NCBI RefSeq assembly: GCF_000768315.1
Contig: NZ_AQQX01000002.1
Coordinates: 682,001-746,000, forward strand
Origin: Pseudooceanicola atlanticus
Lineage (GTDB): Bacteria; Pseudomonadota; Alphaproteobacteria; Rhodobacterales; Rhodobacteraceae
DNA length: 64,000 bases
Reading direction: 5' to 3'
The notes below the pieces were generated by a model. That model saw only the letters and a list, made by a program, of their open reading frames with translations. It was not told the DNA's origin and made no database searches. Of this stretch, positions 54,243 to 63,390 are shown piece after piece; within the stretch, counting starts at the first letter, position 1, and each line of letters begins with the position of its first letter. The translations under genes were made by a program, and so were the position numbers.

Positions 54243-55091
54243 ATGACCCTACGTCTAAGCCGGGCTGCTGCAATTGCACTCTCCCTGACCATGGCCGCGC
54301 CTGTTCTCGCCCAGGAAGAACCCAGCCCCGACACCGTCGTCGCCACCGTCGACGGGACCGAGATCACGCTGGGCCACATGATCCTCGTGCGCCGTGCGCT
54401 GCCGCAGCAGTACAACCAGCTTCCGGACGAAGTGCTGTTCCCCGGTATCCTCGACCAGCTGGTCCAGCAGACCGCGCTCCAGCACAGCTTCGAGGGCGAC
54501 ACCCCGCCCCGCGTCGCCATGGCGCTCGAGAACGAGGAGCGTTCGCTGATGGCCGCAGAGGTCGTGGGCAAGATCCTCGAAACTGCCGTCACCGACGCCG
54601 CGATCCAGGCCGCCTATGACGAGCAATACGCCCAGGCCGAGGCCGAAACCGAGTACCAGGCCGCCCATATCCTCGTCGAAACCGAGGAAGAGGCCCAGGC
54701 CATCGTGGAAGAGCTTGAAGGCGGGGCAGAATTCGCCGCCGTCGCGCGTGAGAAATCCACCGGCCCGTCGGGTCCCAACGGTGGGTCGCTCGGCTGGTTC
54801 GGCCAGGGCATGATGGTGCCCCCGTTCGAAGCCGCCGTCATGGAAATGGAAGTCGGCGACATCTCCGCCCCGGTCCAGACGCAGTTCGGCTGGCACGTGA
54901 TCCAGCTGAATGAAACCCGCATCAAGGAGGCTCCGACCCTGGAAGAGGTCCGTGGCGAACTCCGCGCCAAGGTCGAACAGGACGTCGTCAAAGCGCATAT
55001 TGACGGGCTGGTCGAAAACGCCAATGTGGACCGCAGCGGGTCCGAAGCGATCGACCCGAAACTGCTCAGCAACATGGACCTGACGGAGTAA
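54243..55091 (+). CDS. parvulin-type peptidyl-prolyl isomerase, exported
   Basis: A protein of 282 residues: signal peptide to about 23 (ALSLTMAAPVLAQ), SurA-N-like helical part (TLGHMILVRRALPQQYNQLP), and a rotamase domain at about 135-235 (YQAAHILVETEEEAQAIVEELEGGAEFAAVAREKS, GGSLGWFGQGMMVPPFEAAVMEM, VQTQFGWHVIQL). It should assist folding of exported or outer-membrane proteins in the periplasm. The start follows AAAGG. It is divergent from secA and lies 4 bp before argJ, so the three export and housekeeping genes share one promoter region. Confidence 0.92.
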   Translation: MTLRLSRAAAIALSLTMAAPVLAQEEPSPDTVVATVDGTEITLGHMILVRRALPQQYNQLPDEVLFPGILDQLVQQTALQHSFEGDTPPRVAMALENEERSLMAAEVVGKILETAVTDAAIQAAYDEQYAQAEAETEYQAAHILVETEEEAQAIVEELEGGAEFAAVAREKSTGPSGPNGGSLGWFGQGMMVPPFEAAVMEMEVGDISAPVQTQFGWHVIQLNETRIKEAPTLEEVRGELRAKVEQDVVKAHIDGLVENANVDRSGSEAIDPKLLSNMDLTE

Positions 55092-55095
55092 TTCT

Positions 55096-56325
55096 ATGGG
55101 TGGCACCCCGCCGCGTTCGCCTCTCGCCCCGGCTTCCTTTCCCGACCTTCCCGTTATCGGGGGGGTCGAATTCGCAACCATCGGCGCAGGCGTCAAATAC
55201 GCGGGACGCAAGGATGTGATGCTGGCGCGGCTCGCGCCCGGCACCGCGATCGCAGGGGTGTTCACCCGCTCCGCCACCCGCTCCGCCCCGGTGCTCGACT
55301 GCCAGTCCAAGATCGGCGGCGACAGCACCGGTGCCGCGGCCATCGTGGTCAATTCCGGCAACGCCAACGCCTTCACCGGCCGCAACGGGGTCGAGGCGAC
55401 GAAGGCCGTCACAAACGCCGCCGCAAAAGCGCTCGGGATCGAGGAAAGCCGCGTCTTCACCTCCTCCACCGGGGTGATCGGCGAACCCCTGCCCCATGAC
55501 CGCATCACCGCCAAGCTCGAAGAACTCGCCGGCAGCCTGTCGGCTGATGGCATCGCAGATGCCGCCGCCGCGATCATGACCACCGACACCTACCCCAAGG
55601 GCGCCGCTGCCGAGGTCCAGGTCGACGGTCAGACCGTCCGCATCGCCGGCATCGCCAAGGGGTCCGGCATGATCGCCCCCGACATGGCGACGATGCTGGT
55701 CTACATCTTCACCGACGCGGCCATCGACCAGCCTGTGCTGCAGGACATGGTGTCGGCCGCCACGGACCTGACCTTCAACTGCATCACCGTCGACAGCGAC
55801 ACCTCGACCTCCGACAGCCTGATCTGCGCCGCCACCGGCGCGTCCGGCATCCGCGTGACCGAGGCGAACACCGCCTTTATCGACGCCCTGCGCGGCCTGA
55901 TGCTGGACCTCGCCCACCAGGTGGTCCGCGACGGCGAAGGCGCGACCAAGTTCGTCGAAATCCACGTCACCGGCGCCCATTCCGATGCCGATGCGCGCAC
56001 CCATGCGCTCTCCATCGCGAATTCCCCGCTAGTCAAGACCGCCATCGCCGGCGAGGACCCGAACTGGGGCCGCATCGTCATGGCCATCGGCAAATCCGGC
56101 GCCGCCGCCGACCGCGACCTGATCTCGATCTGGTTCGGCGACGTGCTGGTGGCCGACAAGGGCTGGCGCGCGCCCTCCTACAAGGAGGAAGACGGCGCCG
56201 CGCACATGACAGGCGACAAGATCGACATCCGCGTCGACCTCGGCCTTGGCGGCGGCACCGCCACCGTGTGGACCTGTGACCTGACCCATGGCTACATCTC
56301 GATCAACGCCGATTACCGGTCCTGA
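55096..56325 (+). CDS. argJ: bifunctional ornithine acetyltransferase / N-acetylglutamate synthase
   Basis: A protein of 409 residues. ArgJ cleaves itself before a Thr that becomes the nucleophile; here the site is KGSGMIAPDMATML, with Thr near 199. Other blocks are FTRSATRSAPVLD, AIVVNSGNANAFTG, FTSSTGVIGEP, AGEDPNWGRIVMAIGKSG and the C-terminal HGYISINADYRS. It transfers the acetyl group from N-acetylornithine to glutamate in arginine synthesis. It is 4 bp after the PPIase gene and 6 bp before mutT, so probably one operon. Confidence 0.96.
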   Translation: MGGTPPRSPLAPASFPDLPVIGGVEFATIGAGVKYAGRKDVMLARLAPGTAIAGVFTRSATRSAPVLDCQSKIGGDSTGAAAIVVNSGNANAFTGRNGVEATKAVTNAAAKALGIEESRVFTSSTGVIGEPLPHDRITAKLEELAGSLSADGIADAAAAIMTTDTYPKGAAAEVQVDGQTVRIAGIAKGSGMIAPDMATMLVYIFTDAAIDQPVLQDMVSAATDLTFNCITVDSDTSTSDSLICAATGASGIRVTEANTAFIDALRGLMLDLAHQVVRDGEGATKFVEIHVTGAHSDADARTHALSIANSPLVKTAIAGEDPNWGRIVMAIGKSGAAADRDLISIWFGDVLVADKGWRAPSYKEEDGAAHMTGDKIDIRVDLGLGGGTATVWTCDLTHGYISINADYRS

Positions 56326-56331
56326 CACGGC

Positions 56332-56730
56332 ATGAAGATCGTCCTCGTTTCTGCCGTCGCCCTGATCGACCGTGATGGCCGTGTCCTCCTGGCCCAGCGC
56401 CCGGAGGGCAAGTCCATGGCCGGCCTATGGGAATTCCCCGGCGGCAAGGTCGAACCGGGCGAAAGCCCCGAACATGCGCTGATCCGTGAATTGCAGGAAG
56501 AGCTCGGCATCAACACCTGGGAAAGCTGCCTCGCGCCGCTGACCTTCGCGTCGCATGGCTATGACGATTTCCACCTGCTGATGCCGCTCTTTGCCTGCCG
56601 CAAATGGGAAGGCACGCCGCAACCGCGCGAGGGCCAGACCCTTGCCTGGGCGCGCCCCACTCAACTCAGGGATTATCCGATGCCGCCGGCCGACATCCCC
56701 CTGATTCCCATCCTGCGCGATTGGTTGTGA
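56332..56730 (+). CDS. mutT: 8-oxo-dGTP diphosphatase MutT (Nudix)
   Basis: A protein of 132 residues. The Nudix box GX5EX7REUXEEXGU is intact at about 38-60 (GKVEPGESPEHALIRELQEE, then LGI), preceded by GLWEFPGGK, which is the MutT-type context. It hydrolyses 8-oxo-dGTP to prevent A:T to C:G transversions. It follows argJ by 6 bp. An imperfect dyad ATTGGTTGT (56720-56728) / ACAACCAAT (56742-56750) spans its stop codon but has no T-tract. Confidence 0.92.
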   Translation: MKIVLVSAVALIDRDGRVLLAQRPEGKSMAGLWEFPGGKVEPGESPEHALIRELQEELGINTWESCLAPLTFASHGYDDFHLLMPLFACRKWEGTPQPREGQTLAWARPTQLRDYPMPPADIPLIPILRDWL

Positions 56731-57001
56731 CAGATTCGGAAACAACCAATTCCATCGGGATGCCATTCTTGACCATTAGGTCAGAGTTTCTTTAGCGGGT
56801 GCAGAAAATACGTAGCGTCATTTAACGCTGCAACGCAACAACTTGTGCTGCGCCGCCGCAATTCGCGAACCAGTTAACCTGATATATACGAATGCGCCGT
56901 TAAGAATGGCTCAATACCCATACTTTTTGTGTTTGTTGCCATTTGCGCCACAACCAAAAGGATGTATCCTAAAGTTCACAATCTTCGGGGAGAGATTGAA
57001 G
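56731..57001. other. AT-richer intergenic region before a 46-residue gene
   Basis: This 271-bp stretch is visibly richer in A/T than its surroundings and has no frame that I believe in. It contains a short TGACC-ATTA-GGTCA dyad followed by GAGTTTCTTT, possibly a weak mutT terminator. There is also a TTAA-N7-TCAA site at 56900-56914. The promoter of the small gene should lie here, but I cannot place it with confidence. Confidence 0.4.
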
Positions 57002-57142
57002 ATGTTGAGAACTATCACTGTCGGATCCTACATTTCCGTTCAGGGCACCTATGTGCGCACACTCACTGATGGCCGGATCGAGGTTCAGGTAGGCGACAAG
57101 ACATTCGTCGGCCTGCCCGTGTCGAACTCGGCAGCCGCGTAA
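57002..57142 (+). CDS. small conserved protein of 46 residues
   Basis: The reading frame MLRTITVGSYISVQGTYVRT continues with LTDGRIEVQVGDKTFVGLPVSN and ends in SAAA. It reads as a compact beta-barrel-like small protein (two short strands, Gly turns). Similar tiny proteins are, as far as I recall, common in Rhodobacteraceae, without assigned function. A purine-rich stretch (GGGGAGAGATTGAAG) lies directly upstream. A longer in-frame extension to 56843 looks non-coding. A bidirectional terminator follows about 160 bp later. Confidence 0.6.
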   Translation: MLRTITVGSYISVQGTYVRTLTDGRIEVQVGDKTFVGLPVSNSAAA

Positions 57143-57292
57143 CACATCCCGACCCTTCCGGGTGACGGGAACCGTGTTCGCACGTCCTTTCCTGCTTTTC
57201 GTTTGAAAACCGGCTGCACAAACACTCCGTGCATCACGGACCTGACGATCAGCAACACCGGCCTTGTTTGACCTCAGCCGGACAGCCATCGA

Positions 57293-57331
57293 CAAAAAGA
57301 AAACGCGCCACCTGCAAGTGGCGCGTTTTTT
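57293..57331. terminator. bidirectional rho-independent terminator
   Basis: AAACGCGCCAC (57301-57311) pairs with GTGGCGCGTTT (57318-57328) over a 6-nt loop. T-tracts occur on both strands (TTTTTT rightward; TTTTCTTTTTG leftward). It ends both the rightward small-gene transcript and the leftward infB operon, 22-30 bp after the infB stop. Confidence 0.92.
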
Positions 57332-57352
57332 CGTGTCCCGATGGGGAAAGGA

Positions 57353-59845
57353 TCAGAGCGTGCGCTCGATCTCTTCCCGCTCGAAAATCTCGATCACGTC
57401 GTCCGGACGGATGTCTTCGTAGTTCTCGAAGGCCATACCGCATTCCTGACCCGAGATGACTTCGCTCACCTCGTCCTTGAAGCGCTTGAGCGTTTTCAGC
57501 GTGCCTTCGTGGATCACCACGTCGTCGCGCAGCAGGCGCACACCGGCGGACCGGCGGGCAACGCCCTCGGTGACAAGGCAGCCGGCCACACGGCCGACGC
57601 CCGTGACCTTGAAGACTTCCTTGATCTGCGCGTAGCCGATGAACTTCTCGCGGATTTCCGCGGACAGCAGACCAGAGGCCGCAGCCTTCACGTCGTCCAC
57701 CAGGTCGTAGATCACCGAGTAATAGCGGATCTCCACGCCCTTCTGGTTCGCGGCGTTCCGGGCCGGCGCATTCGCCCGCACGTTGAAGCCGAAGACCGGT
57801 GCGCCCGACGCTTCGGCCAGGCCGACATCGGATTCCGTGATCGCGCCGACGCCCGCATGCAGAACCCGCACGCGCACTTCGTCGTTGCCGATCTTTTCCA
57901 TCGCCTGGACGATCGCCTCGGCCGAACCCTGCACGTCAGCCTTCACCAGGATCGGCATCTCGGTGACGTTTTCGTCTTCCTTGGCCTTCTGCATCAGCTG
58001 TTCAAGGGTCGTCGCGGCACCAGCAGCGGCGCGTTTCTCCTTGGCGGCGTTCTCGCGGTATTCGGCGATCTCGCGGGCCTGTGCCTCGGTGCTGGTCACG
58101 TTCAGGACGTCACCGGCCTCGGGCGTACCGTTGAGGCCGAGAACCTCGACCGGAACGGACGGGCCGGCTTCCTTCACGCGTTCACCGCGGTCGTTGACCA
58201 GCGCACGGACCTTACCCCACTGCTCGCCGACGACGAACACGTCGCCCTGGCGCAGCGTACCGGACTGGACCAGAACGGTGGCCACGGGGCCACGGCCCAC
58301 GTCCAGCTGGGCTTCGATCACGGCACCCTGGGCGGCGCGATCGGGGTTGGCCTTCAGCTCAAGCAATTCAGCCTGAAGCGCGATGGCTTCCAGCAGTTCA
58401 TCCAGGCCCTGCCCGGTATGGGCCGACACTTCGACATCCTGTACTTCGCCGGACATCTCTTCGACGATCACCTCGTGCTGAAGCAGATCGGTCCGCACCT
58501 TGGTCGGGTTGGCCTCCGGCTTGTCGCACTTGTTGATCGCGACGATCATCGGCACTTCGGCGGCCTTGGCGTGGTTGATGGCTTCGATGGTCTGCGGCAT
58601 CACCGCGTCATCCGCAGCAACAACCAGCACGACGATATCCGTCACCTGCGCACCACGGGCCCGCATCGAGGTAAAGGCCGCGTGGCCCGGCGTATCGAGG
58701 AAGGTCAGAACCTGCCCGCCATCGGTGGTCACCTGGTAGGCGCCGATGTGCTGGGTGATCCCGCCGGCCTCGCCCGCAACGACTTTCGCATCGCGAATCG
58801 CGTCCAGCAGAGAGGTCTTGCCGTGGTCGACGTGGCCCATGATCGTGATGACCGGGGCGCGCGGCTTGAGGTCTTCTTCCTTGTCCTCGATCTCCTTGAT
58901 GACATCCTCGACGTCAGCATCGGAAACCCGGACGATGTTGTGGCCGAACTCTTCGATGATCAGTTCCGCGGTATCCGCGTCGATCGTCTGGTTCTGCGTG
59001 ACCATCATGCCGTTCTGCATCAGCGCCTTGACGACGTCGGCGACACGTTCGGCCATCCGGTTGGCCAGTTCGCCGACCATGATCGCCTCGGGCACCTGGA
59101 CGTCACGGACGACCTTTTCGCGCACGGTGTTCTGGCCCATCGCCTTCTGACGCGCACGCTCCTGCTTGCGCTTCATCGCGGCCATGGATTTCTGACGTCC
59201 GCCTTCACCGCCCGACAGGGCCTGGTTCAGCGTCAGCTTGCCGGAACGGCGGCCATCGGACTTGTCGCCCTTGCCACGCCCACCGCGATCTTCGCGGTCA
59301 TTGGCACGGGCAGGACGCTCGGCGCCCCGGTTGGCCGGCGCGGTCTTGCGGGCAGGCGCACCGTCCTCGGGCGGAGCGGGCTGGGCGGCGGCCGCAGCGG
59401 CACGCTTCGCGGCCTCCTCGGCGTCACGCTTGGCGCGCTCTTCTTCTTCCTGCTTCGCCTTCAGGGCGGCCTCGCGTTCGCGCTCTTCGCGCTCCTTCGC
59501 TTCGGCTTCCTCGCGGCGGCGCTGGCGTTCTTCCTCGCGGGCCTTTTCCTCGGCCTCGCGCTGAGCAGCCTCTTCGGCCTCGCGGGCCTTGGCGGCCTGC
59601 ACGGCCTTGAGACGGCGGTCCATCTCCGCATCGGTGATCCCGGCAGGGCGTTTCGACGGGTCGCCAACGGACCCGGCACCGCCACCGGACTTGCCAGCGC
59701 CCGACTTGGGCACGACAACCCGCTTGCGCTTGGTTTCCACCACGACGTTCTTGGTGCGTCCGTGCGAGAAGCTCTGCTTCACGTTCCCCGGCCGGGAACC
59801 ACCGCCACGCACACCCAAAGTCTTTTTGCCGTCGTTGTCACTCAT
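57353..59845 (-). CDS. infB: translation initiation factor IF-2
   Basis: A protein of about 830 residues. The N-terminal third is highly charged: [18 protein letters not shown], then a long Glu/Arg/Lys/Ala coiled region with [17 protein letters not shown]. After it come the IF2-N segment, the GTPase G1 [16 protein letters not shown]3 DTPGHAAF, G4 NKCDKP and domains II-IV. It brings fMet-tRNA to the 30S subunit. ATG 59845 ([11 protein letters not shown]) matches relatives; ATG 59854 (MDHMSDN) sits closer to AAAGGA and is nearly as good. It closes the rimP-nusA-ylxR-infB operon. Confidence 0.96.
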   Translation of the reverse strand: MSDNDGKKTLGVRGGGSRPGNVKQSFSHGRTKNVVVETKRKRVVVPKSGAGKSGGGAGSVGDPSKRPAGITDAEMDRRLKAVQAAKAREAEEAAQREAEEKAREEERQRRREEAEAKEREEREREAALKAKQEEEERAKRDAEEAAKRAAAAAAQPAPPEDGAPARKTAPANRGAERPARANDREDRGGRGKGDKSDGRRSGKLTLNQALSGGEGGRQKSMAAMKRKQERARQKAMGQNTVREKVVRDVQVPEAIMVGELANRMAERVADVVKALMQNGMMVTQNQTIDADTAELIIEEFGHNIVRVSDADVEDVIKEIEDKEEDLKPRAPVITIMGHVDHGKTSLLDAIRDAKVVAGEAGGITQHIGAYQVTTDGGQVLTFLDTPGHAAFTSMRARGAQVTDIVVLVVAADDAVMPQTIEAINHAKAAEVPMIVAINKCDKPEANPTKVRTDLLQHEVIVEEMSGEVQDVEVSAHTGQGLDELLEAIALQAELLELKANPDRAAQGAVIEAQLDVGRGPVATVLVQSGTLRQGDVFVVGEQWGKVRALVNDRGERVKEAGPSVPVEVLGLNGTPEAGDVLNVTSTEAQAREIAEYRENAAKEKRAAAGAATTLEQLMQKAKEDENVTEMPILVKADVQGSAEAIVQAMEKIGNDEVRVRVLHAGVGAITESDVGLAEASGAPVFGFNVRANAPARNAANQKGVEIRYYSVIYDLVDDVKAAASGLLSAEIREKFIGYAQIKEVFKVTGVGRVAGCLVTEGVARRSAGVRLLRDDVVIHEGTLKTLKRFKDEVSEVISGQECGMAFENYEDIRPDDVIEIFEREEIERTL

Positions 59846-59886
59846 GTGATCCATATTTCCTTTCGGGCGGGACCCTCCCGCCGCCA

Positions 59887-60477
59887 TCAAGCCCGCAAGC
59901 CTTTCAGCCTTGCGGCCTCCTCTACAACTCTTTTGCTCAGTCCGCCAGTTCCTAAGGCGGCGTGTATGACAGTTTCCCGGCCAAAGGCCAAGCCCAGCTC
60001 ATTCGCGGTGAGCCAACCTATGAAACTGCCTCCATACGGGGTCGATAATTTGCTTTTCCCGCGTTCCGACCCGTCGCTCGCCTGAATCAGGACATCCGCC
60101 TGATCCTTCAACAGCCAGTCCTTGACCTTCTCGTACCCGGCAACCGCATCCCCGGACTTGCGCGCCAACGCCAAGAGACCGACGACGCGCTGCGTGAGGA
60201 TTCGTTCAACCTGATCAGGCAGATCCTCGGACACAGTCACCTGGGCCCGCGCCGCCCGGCCGAACAGACGTTTCTTCACCGCCTGCTCGATCGCACCACG
60301 ATCTGCACTGACCCATATACCGCGCCCCGGCAATTTTTCCAGAGCGTCGGGCACAATTTCCCCGTCCGGGCCCATCACGAAGCGGATCAGCCCGTATTTG
60401 GGCTGAACCTCTCCGGTGACGATGCACTTCCGCTCCGGCCCGTCGGGGCGTTCCTTGGTGTTGCCGCCTCTGCTCAT
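59887..60477 (-). CDS. RNA-binding protein, YlxR (DUF448) plus L7Ae-like domain
   Basis: A protein of 196 residues. N-terminal YlxR domain: [21 protein letters not shown] and [25 protein letters not shown]-terminal L7Ae/ribosomal-L30e-like part: [21 protein letters not shown] and [18 protein letters not shown]. The pair between nusA and infB is typical of alphaproteobacteria. Likely an RNA-binding or nucleoid-like regulator tied to the translation operon. ATG 60477 with AAGGAG upstream. It begins 26 bp after nusA. Confidence 0.9.
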   Translation of the reverse strand: MSRGGNTKERPDGPERKCIVTGEVQPKYGLIRFVMGPDGEIVPDALEKLPGRGIWVSADRGAIEQAVKKRLFGRAARAQVTVSEDLPDQVERILTQRVVGLLALARKSGDAVAGYEKVKDWLLKDQADVLIQASDGSERGKSKLSTPYGGSFIGWLTANELGLAFGRETVIHAALGTGGLSKRVVEEAARLKGLRA

Positions 60478-60503
60478 CACGGCTCCTTCAGCCGGACCGA
60501 TTC

Positions 60504-62114
60504 TCAGGCGTCCGCCTGGGTTTCGACCTCTTCGGATGCCTCTTCGGCTTCCAGTTCGGCGGGATCGACCCAGCCCAGCAGGACGCGGGCGGTCATCACC
60601 ATGTGCTGCGCCTCTTCCAGCGACACGTCGAAGGGTTCAAGGATACCGTCATCCTTGACCCGCTCGCCATCGACACTGGTCCAGCCACCGGCCAGTTCCC
60701 AGTCGGCGCAGGTCGCGAATTCTTCAAGCGTCTTGACGTCGTCCTCTGCCAGGGCCTGGACCATTTGCGGGGTAAGACCCTCGAAGGAAATCAGGCTGTC
60801 CTCGGCGCCCAGCTCGCGGGCTTTCTCAAGCGCGGCCTTGGCCTGGGCTTCCAGAACGTCGCGGGCACGGGCCTGCAGCTCGTTCGCGGTATCTTCGTCG
60901 ACACCGTCGATCACCAGCAATTCGTCGATCTCGACATAGGCGACCTCTTCGAGGTTGGTGAACCCTTCCGAAACCAGCAGCTGGGCAAAGAATTCGTCCA
61001 GGTCCAGCGTGTCGACGAACAGCTTGGTGCGTTCCTCGAATTCCTTCTGGCGGCGGGCGGATTCCTCTTCCTCGGTCATGATGTCGATATCCAGACCGGT
61101 CAGCTGGGACGCCAGGCGCACGTTCTGACCGCGGCGGCCGATGGCAAGGCTCAGCTGCTCGTCGGGCACGACGACCTCGATCCGCTCGGCTTCCTCGTCC
61201 AGAACCACTTTCGACACTTCGGCCGGCTGCAGCGCGTTCACCAGGAAGGTCGGCTGGTCTTCGTTCCACGGGATGATGTCGATCTTCTCGCCCTGAAGCT
61301 CGTTCACGACGGCCTGCACACGCGACCCGCGCATACCGACACAGGCGCCGACCGGGTCGATGCCCCCGTCATAGGAAATCACGGCGATCTTGGCGCGCGA
61401 CCCGGGGTCACGGGCGACGGCCTTGATCTCGATGATGCCCTCGTAGATCTCGGGCACTTCCATCTTGAACAACTCGGCCATGAACTGCGGATCGGTCCGC
61501 GACAGGAAGATCTGCGGGCCACGCTGTTCGCGGCGCACATCCTTGATGTAGCAGCGGATACGGTCGTTCGGGCGATAGCTTTCGCGGCCGATCTTCTCGT
61601 TGCGGCGCAGGATGCCTTCGCCCTGGCCCACATCGACGATGACGTTGCCGTATTCCTCGCGCTTGACGACACCGTTGATGATGGTGCCGGCGCGGTCCTT
61701 GAATTCCTCGTACTGGCGATCGCGTTCCGCTTCGCGGACCTTCTGCAGGATGACCTGCTTGGCCGATTGCGCGGCGATCCGGCCCATGTCGACCGGCGGA
61801 ACCTCTTCGACATAGGTGTCACCGACCTGCGGATCGGCCATGTACTGCTTGGCCTGCTGCACGGTCATCTCGGCCTGGTAGTTCTCCAGCTCCTCGTCCT
61901 CGACCACGGTGCGGACGCGGGTGAAGGTGGCGCGGCCGGTCTTGCGGTCGATGGACACGCGAATGTCCATCTCGGCGCCGTAGCGGCTCTTTGCGGCCCG
62001 GGCGAGGGATTCTTCCATGGCCTCGATGACGAGGCCCGGGTCGATCATCTTCTCGCGCGCGACCGCCTCGGCGGTTTGCAGCAGTTCAAGCTGGTTGGCA
62101 GAGGTAATCGCCAT
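60504..62114 (-). CDS. nusA: transcription elongation/termination factor NusA
   Basis: A protein of 536 residues. The N-terminal domain binds RNA polymerase ([19 protein letters not shown]). An S1 domain follows ([27 protein letters not shown]), then the KH1/KH2 modules ([28 protein letters not shown] and [23 protein letters not shown]). The C-terminal helix-hairpin-helix repeats are acidic ([23 protein letters not shown]). It sits 3 bp after rimP. NusA can influence termination in its own leader, which is relevant to the hairpin before rimP. Confidence 0.96.
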   Translation of the reverse strand: MAITSANQLELLQTAEAVAREKMIDPGLVIEAMEESLARAAKSRYGAEMDIRVSIDRKTGRATFTRVRTVVEDEELENYQAEMTVQQAKQYMADPQVGDTYVEEVPPVDMGRIAAQSAKQVILQKVREAERDRQYEEFKDRAGTIINGVVKREEYGNVIVDVGQGEGILRRNEKIGRESYRPNDRIRCYIKDVRREQRGPQIFLSRTDPQFMAELFKMEVPEIYEGIIEIKAVARDPGSRAKIAVISYDGGIDPVGACVGMRGSRVQAVVNELQGEKIDIIPWNEDQPTFLVNALQPAEVSKVVLDEEAERIEVVVPDEQLSLAIGRRGQNVRLASQLTGLDIDIMTEEEESARRQKEFEERTKLFVDTLDLDEFFAQLLVSEGFTNLEEVAYVEIDELLVIDGVDEDTANELQARARDVLEAQAKAALEKARELGAEDSLISFEGLTPQMVQALAEDDVKTLEEFATCADWELAGGWTSVDGERVKDDGILEPFDVSLEEAQHMVMTARVLLGWVDPAELEAEEASEEVETQADA

Positions 62115-62117
62115 GTG

Positions 62118-62687
62118 TCAGTCCTCCTCGGAACCTGTATCTGTCTCGATATCGTCAAACTGGCCTTCGTCGATCTGCCCGGCGTTTTTGCGCGCCTTCA
62201 GCATCTCTTTGATAAGCTCGTCGGTGAGAACCAGCTTGGCATCGGCCAGCCAGTCGAAATGTAAGCCCACGGTGCCTTCCTCGATATTGATCAGCACCTC
62301 GTCGCCTTCGACACCCGCCAGAACGCCCTTGAAGCGTTTGCGGCCGTCGATCAGCTCGGTCGTTTCCAGTTTGGCTTCGTAACCCTCGAAAGTGTCGAAA
62401 TCCTTCAGGCGGGTCAGCGGCCGGTCGATCCCGGGGCTGGACACTTCCAGCGTGTAGGGATCGGTGACCGGGTCCTCGACATCGAGAACCGCGCTGACCG
62501 CGTTCGAGATTTCGGCACATTCATCGACCTCGATCCCGCCGTCGGGACGTTCGGCCATGATCTGCAGCGTCTTGGTATTGCCACCCAGCATCCGCAGCCG
62601 GACCAGTTCGAACCCCATGTCTTCGATGACGGGGCTCACGATCTCGGCCATGCGGCGGTCGATGGCGGTTTTGGCGATAAGGTCCAT
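62118..62687 (-). CDS. rimP: ribosome maturation factor RimP
   Basis: A protein of 189 residues: [49 protein letters not shown] near the N terminus, then [16 protein letters not shown] and [26 protein letters not shown], the RimP (DUF150) order. It assists 30S subunit assembly. The start at 62687 has CCGGAG upstream; the longer open frame reaches back over a terminator-like hairpin and is not credible. First gene of the operon. The C-terminal tail is acidic and extended ([17 protein letters not shown]). Confidence 0.94.
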   Translation of the reverse strand: MDLIAKTAIDRRMAEIVSPVIEDMGFELVRLRMLGGNTKTLQIMAERPDGGIEVDECAEISNAVSAVLDVEDPVTDPYTLEVSSPGIDRPLTRLKDFDTFEGYEAKLETTELIDGRKRFKGVLAGVEGDEVLINIEEGTVGLHFDWLADAKLVLTDELIKEMLKARKNAGQIDEGQFDDIETDTGSEED

Positions 62688-62702
62688 GCGGACTCCGGGA
62701 AC

Positions 62703-62726
62703 AAAAAAACGGGCGCGCGGCCCGTT
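62703..62726 (-). terminator. attenuator-like intrinsic terminator in the rimP leader
   Basis: Minus strand AACGGGC (62726-62720), 5-nt loop, GCCCGTT (62714-62708), then a run of T to 62703. It ends 15 bp before the rimP ATG with the ribosome site CCGGAG right after it. No leftward gene lies upstream to need a terminator. A second dyad (CCTCA 62756-62760 / TGAGG 62773-62777) lies further up the leader. Confidence 0.65.
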
Positions 62727-62856
62727 GAAACTTCCGGTGGAGCCTTTGGCCTGAGCCTCAGCGCGCCGCTGTTGAGGGGCATATAGGCGCGTCCGTCCCG
62801 AATCGCAAGCGGATTGTACGTCTCCCCTCCCTGATCCGCCCATGCTAGGCAGGCAC

Positions 62857-62889
62857 CGACACGATACCGACGTAATACCGACGCGATAC
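62857..62889 (+). repeat. three 11-bp tandem repeats before the thioesterase gene
   Basis: CGACACGATAC, CGACGTAATAC and CGACGCGATAC follow one another without gaps, at 62857, 62868 and 62879. The last ends two bases before ATG 62892. The 11-bp period is about one helical turn. No ribosome site is visible in the space they occupy. Confidence 0.7.
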
Positions 62890-62891
62890 AT

Positions 62892-63320
62892 ATGCCCGAT
62901 TCTGCCCACGATCTGCTGCCCCCCGACGACCTCTGGATCCCGCTCGACGATACCGGTTTCATCGGCCATGTCGGCCCGATCTACAGCCGCGACGTCGAAG
63001 GTCAGCCGCAATGGATCGGCTTCCGCGCCGCCGAATATCACCGCAATCTCAACGGAGTAGTCCAGGGCGGCATGCTGATGACCCTGGCCGATCGCGGCAT
63101 GGGTCGCATCGCCCGCGTGACACATGGCGGGCCGATTGCCACCGTCAGCTTCAGCTACGATTTCCTTGGCGCCGCGCGGCTCGGGTCATTCATCGAGCTT
63201 CATCCAAAAATCACCCATGAAACCAAGGGCTTGTTCTTCATGGAGGCCCGCGTGATGGTCGGCGACGACGCCATCGGCAAGGCCAACGGCACCTGGAAAA
63301 AGCTCCGCGCCAAACCCTGA
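62892..63320 (+). CDS. PaaI-like hotdog thioesterase
   Basis: A protein of 142 residues with the hotdog pattern [23 protein letters not shown] and [56 protein letters not shown]. An acyl-CoA thioesterase activity is expected; substrate unknown. The start ATG 62892 is immediately preceded by three tandem 11-bp repeats rather than a ribosome site, so initiation may be leaderless or unusual. It is divergent from the rimP operon. Confidence 0.85.
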   Translation: MPDSAHDLLPPDDLWIPLDDTGFIGHVGPIYSRDVEGQPQWIGFRAAEYHRNLNGVVQGGMLMTLADRGMGRIARVTHGGPIATVSFSYDFLGAARLGSFIELHPKITHETKGLFFMEARVMVGDDAIGKANGTWKKLRAKP

Positions 63321-63390
63321 GGGTCAGGGGGCTCTGCCCCCGCCGCCCTGCGGGCGACTCCCCCGGAGTATTTCTTGCAAGATGAAGAGG
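63321..63390. repeat. short GC-rich intergenic repeat element of Rhodobacteraceae type
   Basis: Two hairpins, GGGGGC-TCT-GCCCCC (63327-63341) and CGCCC-TGC-GGGCG (63344-63356), are followed by CCCCCGGAGTATTTCTTGCA and AGATGAAG. As far as I recall, elements with two such stems and the CCCCGGAGTATTT...AAGATGAAG tail occur in many copies between genes in Rhodobacteraceae. I see one copy in this window. Confidence 0.5.

Noticed and set aside
56900-56914. TTAA-GAATGGC-TCAA as a fourth CtrA box
   Set aside because: It has one mismatch but lies in an AT-richer region, 88 bp from the small gene, and the gene has no link to motility. Chance is likely.
57341-60085. 914-codon open frame on the plus strand opposite infB
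   Set aside because: Antisense shadow of the charged repeats of IF-2; no protein-like motifs.
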